From Monosporascus cannonballus (taxonomy: Eukaryota; Ascomycota; Sordariomycetes; Xylariales), in NCBI GenBank assembly GCA_004154925.1, contig QJNS01000370.1:1-54698 (forward strand): a stretch of 54,698 bases of DNA. The letters are read 5' to 3'. The position numbers were made by a program, and so were the translations under genes. Shown piece after piece: positions 37,081 to 46,149 of the stretch (its first letter is position 1; every line of letters begins with the position of its first letter). The notes under the pieces were generated by a model. That model made no database searches, was not told the DNA's origin, and was given only the letters and a program-made list of their open reading frames with translations.

Positions 37081-37207
37081 CATTACGTAATGGACGAAAG
37101 GACCTAACGACAATTTTTAATAACGCGAGCCGATATTTTAAAAGGAAAAAGCTTACCAAAAAAAAAGAAAAAATCTTAAGGGCAAGATTTAAGGAAAGGG
37201 GAAATCG

Positions 37208-37579
37208 TATTACAACCCAAGTTAACTGGGCCTACGAAAACGGTCCAGCCAAGATTACAAAGTTACGTTAGTTTAAGGTTACGTAATTAATATTTAACGG
37301 ATCTTAATTAAGCACGACTAAATAATATTAAATAATTATTTAACAGGGCTTTATTAAGCAAAAATAAGCAGTAATAAAGGAATTAGAATATATACGCTTA
37401 TTATTTCCATAATTTAAATAACATTAGCTTACAATATAACTTCGTTATCCAAGGCACCTTTGGCATTACGAAACGTAACATCTTACTATATTTATTGCTC
37501 ATATTCCTACGATATTCCTGCAAATATAAACCCGTCGACTTAAGGTTTAATAGTTGGTTAAACCGCATAGCTCGTTATA
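37208..37579 (+). repeat. 3' LTR of Gypsy D
   Basis: 372 bp, TATTACAACCC to CTCGTTATA, followed by CCGAC. One base longer than the 5' LTR. Confidence 0.9.
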
Positions 37580-37584
37580 CCGAC

Positions 37585-38090
37585 CCTGATTATAAGTGTA
37601 ATACCCCGCCCCACTTCAATAGTTTTGAATTTCTTTTTAGAATTTCGAATAAATCGATTTATATAGGATTTATTTGTTAATTATCTTAATTTAAAAGTGG
37701 TAAGGCTGAAAAAAAATTCGATAGCGTTAATAAAAATGTTATTTTGGTTACATTAAGGCTAATATATGGTCATAATATAGCAGCTCTCGTATTAAGATAA
37801 AATTCGAAAATGTTATATATTTATATCTTTTTTTTGAATAAGTACCTAATACTGCTTTTTAAAATAATTACTTAAATATTATGATATAGGCCATTATGGT
37901 TTTAAAATAATGCAAAAAATAAATAAGTTAAGATAATTAAAAATATAACGGTTTAACGATAAATATCTCTAATAACGGAATAATAGATATATTGTAAAAC
38001 TAATAAAGAAATGCCGAAAATTTTGAATTGAACGTACATAACGAATATATTAAAATATAATTAGAAATAAATGCGGACCAGGCTTATAAC
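37585..38090 (-). other. Leader of element G between Gypsy D and the right LTR
   Basis: About 500 bp, GC-rich for its first 40 bases and then AT-rich. No reading frame is recognisable (a 61 aa frame spans the D junction by chance). It is the part of G between its 5' LTR and gag; the primer-binding site would lie just left of 38091 but I cannot identify the tRNA. Confidence 0.45.
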
Positions 38091-38326
38091 TATAAAACTC
38101 TGGTATTATATTTAAAAGTATATAACAGAAAAATTATTAATAACTTGTCTTGTTTTTGGAAGATTCTAGATAAAAAGTACAAGTAACGAACCTTTTTTTT
38201 ATATCCGTAAATATAGCTGTAGCTAAGAAGAAAAGATACCCGGAGTGCATAAAGTAGCCCCATTTCAGTAGGTGATCAAACTAAGCCAAGGCATAGCTGT
38301 TTGATCGACTTTAGCTAGGTCTGGCA
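38091..38326 (-). repeat. 5' LTR of element G (right copy)
   Basis: Pairs with 6280-6521. Its outer half (about 38220-38326, ending GGTCTGGCA) is GC-normal, its inner half RIPed. Followed by TTTTC, the partner of 6275-6279. Confidence 0.75.
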
Positions 38327-38405
38327 TTTTCCTACAAGTCCTACAAGTGTTTTGGAGCCATTAACGGTTTCGTCTCCACAGTGATTCACAAACCCAAGTA
38401 CTTTA

Positions 38406-38449
38406 AGATGACCCCCCCATCCGCGCTCCACCCCATCAACGCTCCACCC
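38406..38449 (+). repeat. Left terminal inverted repeat of the pogo-like element
   Basis: AGATGACCCCCCCATCCGCG onward, 44 bp, with one mismatch to the inverse of 40292-40335. TA at 38404-38405. Confidence 0.88.
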
Positions 38450-38549
38450 AATTTTGAAACCATCGCCATAACAACCTCTCCATTCAAATAATAATATCTC
38501 AATAGCCATTTCATCAAATAATTCCATACTAAGTAAACCGTACAATGAT

Positions 38550-40200
38550 ATAATCCGTTTTTACCTCGTTATCTTCGTCGTTTCCGAAAGGCTCGGTTTC
38601 TTATTGATTTTGCCGAATGACGGTAAAGCGTCCCTTCGTAAGGGCTTTCCGCCCTACTTTTACCTTTTTAACCGAAATCATTTTTACGAAACCCTTATTA
38701 GGTTCGGGTTGTATTTTCTTACATTTTTTAAGTTTCGCTTTTTTAAGGGCTACAGTTATTTACCTATTAAAAATCTCGGTGGTAAAAAGTTTAACGGTTT
38801 TATCGTTAAGGGCTTTGGCGAATTTGCGGAACAAAAAATATACGGTAGGATTTCCGTAAACTGGATTAATCTGTACTAGGGCTTTTTCGATCCAAATTAA
38901 TTCCCTAAATAATTTAAATATTTTAATACCTAAAGCAACCATTTAGGATAAAAAATCAAGTTATTTTAAGGTAAAAATTAATTTCCGGGTAAATATATTT
39001 ATTATCCCCCCTTTTTTTAACGTATTTATTATTTAATATTTTCGCCTTATTAATAAGATACAAATTTATTACTTTTTAGCCCTTTATAATATATTCCGAG
39101 ATTATTATAACTTCCTGTTATATTTTCGTAAACGTTTAAAAGAAATCGGTTTTATTTGTAACCTCGGAAACCCGCCCGTAATAACGTTCGCGGAATTAAT
39201 AGTAATACCTTTGCTTTAAGATAACGAATATACCTATATCAAAAGGCTGGAAAACATAGGAAATATAAGTAAGTAAAAAAATAATATATATCTTATTTTA
39301 AAAGTACATTTACATAAATTCCTTAGTAATATAGCTTTTATAGCCATTAATTACTAATAGCTTTTATTTATCCGGATTTTCGGGTTTAATATAAGGAATA
39401 AAGATTTCGCAAAGCTATTTTAAGCCGATTTCGTTATTCGTCCAGCCGTTTTTTAATATAATAAAATATTAACTTTCGTATGCTTTATTGTTTTAATTAA
39501 AAAATTATTATTATTATACGTTAACGCTGCTAAAAATTACGAAAAACGGTAACGATCGCCCGTTAATATTAATATAGGCGATTATAATAATTTACCCCCT
39601 TTTAAAGGCATCCTTTAAAAAAATATTTTTCCTAAAGGCTTTTTTAAAAATAAAACAATTTTCGCCTATGCTTTCCATTATTCCGATTTTATTCGCGTTA
39701 AATCGGTTTTTTTATTTGATAACCTTAACTTCCGGCAGAAAAAAGCGTCCGAATAAGACGTTAATAAAAACCGGGAAAACGTTATTTAAACGCCTATAGT
39801 TAATAAACTTACCCTTAATAATCCTAATTCCAGGATGGCGACGCAAAAATCGGGTTACCTAACCTTTTCCTAAGCGTTTAAGGCTGCCGTTATTAATTAG
39901 GAGGCGTTATACGTATAAGCGGAATCGCAAATAAGGTAACGTATATCTTAATTAACTTTGTACGATAACTTAACGGGCTAAAGCTTCCTCCTGGATTCGT
40001 AATAATTTCTAACGATTTTCATCGAACTCTTTTTTCGTCCGTATACCTTGGATGCGGCGTAAGATATATCTTCTGTTAACCTGGTAGCTTTTAAAGGCTA
40101 AACGTAAGGACCTTTTACGTATTATTTCGTTAATCGCCTGCGCCGCACGGAATTGAGCTAAGGGCTGCATATCGTTCGAAAGCGCAGATTTTGCTAAAAA
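38550..40200 (-). pseudogene. pogo/Fot1-type transposase (CENP-B HTH, DD35D), RIPed
   Basis: The minus strand reads, in order: a Psq-type helix-turn-helix (LRLAFKSYQVNRRYILRRIQ, near 40.1 kb); a CENP-B/Tc5-type domain with NNGSLKRLGKG and RFLRRHPGI (near 39.85 kb); and a DDE domain. The first Asp block reads FNANKIGIMESIGEN with Asn in place of Asp (codon 39693-39691) and Lys in place of Glu. The second reads LLVINGYKSYITKEF, again Asn (39348-39346). The third, QPFDIGIF, keeps Asp (39240-39238). The second and third are 35 residues apart. GWTNNEIGL lies between blocks. Changed residues and the many TAA/TAG codons all fit C-to-T or G-to-A. Start and end are approximate. Confidence 0.85.
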
Positions 40201-40291
40201 AAAAAAATTTTTTTAATTTTTTAAAACGTTATTAAAAAGCTTTTTATATGGAAAAAAATCAGTAAGTGGATCGACGCGCAACGCGGTTGTG

Positions 40292-40335
40292 GGGTGGCGC
40301 GTTGATGGGGTGGAGCGCGGATGGGGGGGTCATCT
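40292..40335 (-). repeat. Right terminal inverted repeat of the pogo-like element
   Basis: Inverse of the left repeat, ending ...GGGGGGGTCATCT and followed by TA at 40336-40337. Confidence 0.88.
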
Positions 40336-40337
40336 TA

Positions 40338-41050
40338 CAAAGACTTGGAAGCGTTTTATCAAATTCGGGCGGGCCGCTTTCCATACAAACTGACATTCAT
40401 CAACATGACTACTCTTTAATAGTCCACGCATCTCTCCCCCAAGGATTAAGACCGTCTTCATATGCTTAGCATCCACAGCATTTGAATGATGGCAATGGCC
40501 ACCATATTTTGTGGTGTTCCTGTTCTTGGCTCCGAGACTGAGGACATTGATGACAGAGGACTAGTTTCAAGACGATGACACCTAGAGGAACAAGTCTGCT
40601 TGACGCAGTCTGCGCTATGCCCGCTTTAAATATCTCAGCAAACCTGTTAACCTGGGAAAGACGGCGCGACTCGCAGTTGAGGTTGTAGTTAAGCGAGATT
40701 TCATGCTTACAGACCAGTGTCACTCGAAGACTACCACTGCGCTCATCGCTTGGTTCCGGGAAGATGTTGGGCGATTCGGAACCACTTCGGTCGAGGTGTC
40801 GAAGCTGAACTTGCTGAAAAATATCTGTACAGAAGCGGCTATACGATGTTAACCGGGACCCATCGCCACGGCCTTTGGCTATATTCCCTAACAATGTCCT
40901 GGCAGGGACAACAGGTAAAAAAGGGGCATCAGAATAACCCGCGAATAAATCGACACAGACGACGCTTTGACTTTCTGCGTTGCACAAGGTATTCGGAGCA
41001 AGGTTAGAAGGACTTCACGGAGAGAGGGAAGATCCATGATCACTAACGTA
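40338..41050. other. Un-RIPed spacer, possible gene relic
   Basis: GC-normal sequence of about 0.7 kb, in contrast to both neighbours. The longest open frame, 173 aa on the minus strand (40466-40987), has no motif I know. A competing plus-strand frame (about 40624-40850, ending ...LLKNICTEAAIRC) has a more protein-like composition, including RFKYLSKPVNLGKTARLAVE, but I do not recognise it either. Either could be a remnant of a host gene. I give no function. Confidence 0.3.
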
Positions 41051-41058
41051 TGAGGTAG

Positions 41059-41250
41059 ATGAAATCTATGTTGAAAATTTTGTTAGCCCTTGTCATATGG
41101 ACTACAATGGTATCAGGCAAAATTTTATCACACTGTCAGGTAGCAGTGGGTCGTGCTAGTAGCCACGCTACCCAAATTAGGTATAACTTTTACATGAGTT
41201 ATCCACAGGTACCTGCAAAGAATTACTGCCCTTATTCCAGTCCGATTTGA
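41059..41250 (+). CDS. Possible small secreted protein, 63 aa (uncertain)
   Basis: Reads MKSMLKILLALVIWTTMVSG at the N-terminus, a convincing signal-peptide shape (basic start, about 13 hydrophobic residues, small residues before a cleavage point), followed by a 43-residue tail with two Cys. It lies in an un-RIPed spacer between transposons, where small secreted proteins often sit in fungi with AT-rich compartments. Against it: very short, only two Cys, no homologue I know, and no clear promoter. It could be chance. Confidence 0.25.
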   Translation: MKSMLKILLALVIWTTMVSGKILSHCQVAVGRASSHATQIRYNFYMSYPQVPAKNYCPYSSPI

Positions 41251-41314
41251 AGCTATTCAAAGCATATAACCATTATTAACACTTTAACAGATAATTTTCT
41301 TCAACATTATTGCT

Positions 41315-42312
41315 ATGAAAACTTTCGAAACTTCCGCCGAAACTCCTAAATTAACTAAAAGCCCTAAAAATATCTATACAAAACACCTTATTACCAAATA
41401 ACGCATACGAATCCGAACTCTCCATTTCGATAACCATATAAGTTATAAATAAATCGAAAAAGTTACCGGTTATTCGAAAATACAAATTCTTTACGCCTGC
41501 AAAACTGCTTAAGCCGTTTCGAAACCTTATATAGACCGTCCTCGCGATTTAAATAAAAAAAAACTAATTAAATTTGTATATATTTCAAAAGCTTACCGCA
41601 GAACAAAGTAATTCCATTTATTCCACCGGTTATTTATAGGCGTTTTCGAAATATACGTTATTCGTAGAACCTTCTGCGGTTTCGGTTTTCGTCGTCATAT
41701 TACTTATTGCAAATTATCTTTATCTGAAGCTAATAAACAAAAACGGCTTAATTAAGCCCTTAAATACCTTAATTAAACATTTAACAACTGGTATGGGATT
41801 ATATGGTTTAACGAAATATAAATAACAAAGAGATTTTACTGGAGATAATACATAATACGCTATATGCGCAAAAAATAGACCGAAACGTATATTGTTAAAA
41901 ATATCAACGTAAAAACGGTTAAATGTTTTAAGGTTATTTCTTTCGAGATAACAAGCAAAAAGCCTAAAATCTTTTAAGAACAGAATTAGGGCAAAATTAA
42001 CGTAAAAACATATTAAGAATATATAAATCCAATAATTAACAGATGGCTTTAAATCAACAGATAATATCCCCATTACTACGACCTCATATTTATACATAAC
42101 GGCGTTCCGGGCCATGCAGTAAAAATTTTGAAACAAAAATTAATCGATCCCTATATTTCTATTATGGCCTCATCTCTATATTCCCCCGACCTTAATCCAA
42201 TCGAAACTGTATAAAACTAGATGAAAACTATATAGAAAATGAATAGAAATTTGAAAAAAAAATCCTTTATACGATAATTTTTACAAATACGTCAAAAAAA
42301 CCTGGAAAACGG
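41315..42312 (+). pseudogene. Tc1-type transposase (DD34E), RIPed and cut by Gypsy E
   Basis: Starts MKTFETSAETPKLTKSPKN, followed by a decayed helix-turn-helix region, a VSKPYIDRPRDLNKKKLIK linker (GRPR-like), and FGFRRHITYCK. The catalytic blocks are WFNEI-stop-ITKRFYW (Asn for Asp, codon 41810-41812), FIHNGVPGHAV (Asn for Asp, 42098-42100) and YSPDLNPIETV (Glu at 42203-42205). The last two are exactly 34 residues apart, the Tc1 signature. Both Asp losses are GAC to AAC and most stops fall at Trp or Gln positions, so RIP explains the damage. Gypsy E is inserted about 100 bp past the YSPDLNPIE block, and the distal end of the transposon is not in the window. No inverted repeat could be confirmed. 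Confidence 0.85.
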
Positions 42313-42680
42313 TGTTACGACCCAACCGGACTTGGTCGGCAGAGACGGTCAAGCTAGGACCAGGAAATTACGTTGTTATAGGTTATGTAACGGGTATTCA
42401 GCTAAAATCTATTGAGCACGAGCGATTAATACTGAGCAACCGGGTAATAAGGCTTTATTAAGGAAGGATAAACGGCAATAATAAAATAAAAATATATACG
42501 CTTATAATTTCTATAATTTAAATAGTAATAGCTTATAATATAATTTCATTACCTAAAACGTTTTTAGTATTACGAAACATAAATAAGTTACTTTATTACT
42601 ATGAAATCTTACGATATTTCTGTTAACATAAACTCGTACGATTTAGGTTTAATAATTAGCTAAACCGTTTAGCCGTTATA
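42313..42680 (+). repeat. 5' LTR of Gypsy E
   Basis: 368 bp from TGTTACGACC to AGCCGTTATA. The first 130 bp are lightly RIPed. No partner LTR in the window. Confidence 0.8.
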
Positions 42681-42734
42681 TGTTATAAGTTTTTGTTCAG
42701 TAATATCGTCAGATTTTGAATAATATTATCGATA

Positions 42735-45194
42735 TTATGTTTACTAGTAAGCAACCCGAACAGCCTACTTACTAGGTCCCTTATAACTCGCATATTGAAA
42801 TGGAATCCGAAGAAAAAGAGGAGCAGCTTCGCCTTTTTCGCGAAGAAGTTTTTCGACGTCTGGAGATTATAAACGAACGTATTTTTTAGCTTGAAAAAGA
42901 TAAAAATAATTTTATGACGTTCTTCTAAACCGCTTATAAGAAATTTAAAGAAAAAAAAGGCTTTTAAAATTAGAAACTCTTTTCGAATAAGCTAAGTTAT
43001 TTAGCTGAGTTTTATTAAGGAATTACGAAAGGTTTTTAAGCCTTGTAAGCTAGAACTTTTTGAGGGGACTTTAATTAAATTATAATTATTTTAAACTTAA
43101 TGCCAAAAATATTTTAAATATTTTCTTATTTAATTTATTATGTTTATTATACGAATTAAGTTTACAATCGGACGATTTACCAGGGATATGGTTATTTTAT
43201 TCAAGCTTGTCATAAGGGAATATGTTATTTTGCTAATAAAAAAATAAAACCCAGAAATAATACGAATTTATAACGATTACGAATAATTGGAATACATATT
43301 AATAAAAGTTTTCGAAATTATAAACGAAAAACCAAAAGCGGAAATGCAGATTTAACAATTACAATAAAAGAAATCGGCATCCAATTACGGAAGCCCGTTA
43401 ATTCAATTAACGTTTAAATTAAATTAAAATTAAAAATTATTAATAAGTACATTTTTCATAGCTTAAGAAAGGAAATATAAAAAGAATTTTTTAAGTTGAA
43501 TCAGCTTAATTATTTGTTAAATTACATCGTTATCGCAGTTAAGATTCGTAATAGATAATATGTTTAAAGTATTAAAAGTGCCAAAGGAAAAAAATAAGAA
43601 TAAGCATCGATATACGGCTAATACTAGCGTTTTTTGATATTACAATATTTTTTACGGTATCGAACCGGGACCCATTGAATTAGGAATTACTTAGAGGAAA
43701 AACTGGAACCAGATTAAATATTTTAATTACAACAGGACGGGGCATATAGCAGTATAGTACAAAGCATTTAAGAAACCCCATTAGGACAATTAAAAACTCG
43801 TATCCTAAGGATAATCCAGAGAAACCCCGAAAAACAGTAGTAAACCTATAAATATAATTCGACCTAAATATATATCAGGCCTATTATAGCGAAAACTTAA
43901 TAAGAGATATGGGAAACTAAGAGGTTAGCTTGGTAGGCATTATAATAATAATGAAAAAAATTATAAGGATAATTACGAAAATACTAAGAATGAACGAAAG
44001 AGATCTGTTTTGGAACACTTAATCGATACGGCAGAAAGTATGCCATATATTGCTAACGATGAAAATATCTTGATTATAAGGAATAGAAATAATATATCTA
44101 TAAAAGAATTATCTGCATATATTATAATGGATTCGATTCCCTAAACCAAATTAAAGATAATAAGAATAATAAATAATAATATCGGCATATACGATTTATA
44201 GCCCTAGAAGATAATATTTATTAGTTAGTCGAGGCAGAAAGCTGGTTAAAAGGAAAATAATGCTTATAAGAAAATATTTTCTGTTATTATAAAAAGTATA
44301 ATTACTAAATAGAAAAGGAGTTAATTTAGTATACAGTAAAAAAACACTATTAAAAAGCTATTCTAAAATTTTAATTTGAGTTGGTATTTATTATCGATCC
44401 GAACGAAAAAAGAGTTATTAAAGAAAAAATACGACAGTACATAAATAAGCTTTAGAACGATAGTTAATATAATGTATAATGGGATGCGGTTAAAATTATA
44501 AAAAAACAGTTTACCTAATAGGGGAAAGAATTATAACAAAACCAAAAATAATTGATATAGCTTAAAAACAGTATGCTAATAAGCACGATAAATATAACAA
44601 CTTAACGCGCTGTATATAAAAACACGGATAAGACTTAACAAATTTGAAAAGAAATTTTTTTAAAAAAAGAGTTATCTATAAAAAAAGCTGCAAAATAACA
44701 AAATTTGAGGGAATTAGGAAAGATTTTCGAAAAAGGCTTTAAACGCGATAATAAAAACCGTTAATAACCTTATTACCTTGGATATACAAATCGGAACGTA
44801 CTGGTATACCGTAATAGTAAATTGCGAAACTCTGGATAAAAACTATATTACACCGGATATAATTAACGGATTTAGATTGCTATGGAAATACAAATTAAAA
44901 CCTTATATAAAAAGAAATGCCGAAAATCAAAAATTCGCTTATGATAACGGGAAAATTATACGCGAAATTAATTACCTCGGGATTTTTATTTAAGGATAAT
45001 ACCAGATAATTAATTTCGATATCGTTCTATTCGGGAATTACGATATAATCTGAGGATTATTGTGAATACGCCAGTATGGAATCTTAAGTAATAGAGGAAC
45101 TGGCCAGGTAAAGTTCACCTTATACCTTATTAATAAACAAAAAAAAATTAAAATCTTAATATTTAATCAAGAATGGTAACAAATGCAGGTATGA
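42735..45194 (+). pseudogene. Gypsy E gag and protease region
   Basis: gag starts near ATGTTTACTAGTAAGC and is broken by RIP stops. An open piece (44778-44993) covers the aspartic protease region: IGTYWYTVIVNCETL, where an original D-[ST]-G type active site appears as NCE, then YITPDIINGF. The frame leaves the window copy at the F insertion and continues at 51917. Confidence 0.7.
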
Positions 45195-45564
45195 TATGAC
45201 GATCTATACGGTTTAACCAACTATTAAACCTTAAGTTGACGAGTTTATGTTCGCAGGAGTATCGTAGGAATTTAAGCAATAGATGTAGTAACGTATCACA
45301 TCTCGTAAAGCCAAAGGTGCCTTAGGTAACGATATTATATTATAAGCTAAAACTATTTAAATTATGGAACTCATAAACGTATATATTTTTATAAGTTTAT
45401 TAAATTTTTATTGGATTTCGACGTTATTACAGATCTAATGTTATTGGATTCGGTTAATTCTGTATAGATTTATTTGGATTTTGATACCAAGAAAAATCCA
45501 AATTACGTAATTCTTTTTGTGGGTCCGACCGTTTTCGTAGCCGATCTTGGGTTAGGTCGTAATA
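45195..45564 (-). repeat. 3' LTR of Gypsy F
   Basis: 370 bp; outer edge TATGACGATCTATACGG; inner edge GGTCGTAATA followed by the polypyrimidine CGATCTTCCTTTTCC, the inverse of the polypurine tract. Confidence 0.88.
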
Positions 45565-45734
45565 CGATCTTCCTTTTCCTAAGATCTTTGCTTTTAAAGA
45601 TTTTCCTTTCTAATAAGTTATTCTTTTTCATTATAACAGGTTATGTTATTAATTACAAGTTTCGCAGTCGTCCTAATTAGAAAAAAAACCTAAATTTTTT
45701 AATTACTTATATTATAAAATTCGGTTTTGAAATT

Positions 45735-46070
45735 ATGCCGTATACGTTTTGTTTCGAAAACGGTACTAAATATCAAATAATTAAAAAAATTTGTCATTAT
45801 AGCAAATATATTAAGAATTATCGTTATTGCGATAGTTCTAACGTCTTAATCGATTCCCTGTATTATATTAAGAAGGAAAAAAATCGTTTAGATTACGAAA
45901 AAAATATTGCTAAAAAGATATTTTTATGCCTTTAACAAAAATTAAAAAAGGATTTGATACGTAAATAGCGTAATGTCGACGAAATTATTAATTGCTTTTT
46001 TCGTTTTCGTCGTCAAAAAAATTTCTTTACGCTAAAGGAGTCAAAATTATTAATCGCGGTTTTTAATTAA
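45735..46070 (+). pseudogene. Antisense accessory ORF of Gypsy F, best preserved copy
   Basis: A frame of 111 codons with only two internal stops (TAA at 45933 and one TAG), both at positions where Gln is plausible. It starts MPYTFCFENGTKYQIIKKIC, continues KYIKNYRYCDSS, then a highly charged helical region (KKEKNRLDYEKNIAKKIF, RFRRQKNF), and stops at 46068. With Tyr read as mutated Cys the N-terminus has a C-x2-C-x6-C ... C-x2-C-x6-C array. It is convergent with the pol gene, whose chromodomain (HPDSENTWEPAKSLINA on the minus strand, about 46.2 kb) ends just beyond. Upstream, an open frame from 45474 may add N-terminal residues. Confidence 0.72.
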
Positions 46071-46149
46071 TAGATAAACTGGATAAATAAGAACGTACGG
46101 AGGCCGAAATTCCGTTTCTTATACCATCTTTTATTTCCCTTAATTAGTC

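Larger units (their letters stand above)
32284..37579 (+). mobile_element. Gypsy LTR retrotransposon D, internally deleted
   Basis: LTRs at 32284-32654 and 37208-37579 are flanked by a perfect CCGAC duplication (32279-32283 and 37580-37584). Internal sequence follows element A, but about 1.4 kb covering the protease and N-terminal RT is missing at 33951-33966. The RT site reads YLNN (34321-34332). At 5.3 kb it is the shortest of the complete Gypsy copies. It sits in the 5' leader of element G. Confidence 0.92.
6280..38326 (-). mobile_element. Copia-like LTR retrotransposon G, expanded by nested insertions
   Basis: Direct repeats of about 240 bp at 6280-6521 and 38091-38326 are flanked by the identical 5 bp TTTTC (6275-6279 and 38327-38331). 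Both begin TAT and end CA on the plus strand, fitting a TG...CA LTR with a RIP change. Removing Gypsy A, C (with B inside) and D with their duplications leaves about 6.1 kb, the usual Copia size. Coding pieces lie on the minus strand in the right order: a gag-like frame near 31.3-31.9 kb, an integrase-end-like stretch near 15.5-15.9 kb, and pol relics down to 13.17 kb. Assignment to Copia rather than another LTR family rests on these weak gag and integrase resemblances. The LTR and duplication evidence is strong. Confidence 0.75.
38406..40335 (-). mobile_element. pogo/Fot1-type DNA transposon
   Basis: 1,930 bp with 44 bp inverted repeats (AGATGACCCCCCCATCCGCG..., one mismatch) at 38406-38449 and 40292-40335, each bordered by TA. 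The TA duplication and the DD35D transposase inside place it in the Tc1/mariner superfamily, pogo/Fot1 branch. The inverted repeats and both flanks are not RIPed while the interior is heavily RIPed. No second copy is in this window, but RIP implies one elsewhere in the genome at some time. Confidence 0.88.

Noticed and set aside
38604..38879. 91 aa and 80 aa plus-strand frames in the pogo element
   Set aside because: Shadows of the minus-strand transposase C-terminus, which gives a family-like reading there.
40466..40987. 173 aa minus-strand ORF as a gene
   Set aside because: No start context, domain or family resemblance, and a competing plus-strand frame looks as protein-like. Kept only as an unassigned spacer.
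41139..41172. Short hairpin GGTAGCAGTGG / CCACGCTACC as an inverted repeat of the Tc1 element
   Set aside because: Arms of only ten bases with a bulge, and no second copy at the other end, which is absent. Too weak to mark an element boundary.
41720..42136. 138 aa minus-strand ORF
   Set aside because: The plus strand reads a Tc1 transposase over the same bases with conserved catalytic blocks. The long minus frame arises because RIP stops fall on the other strand.
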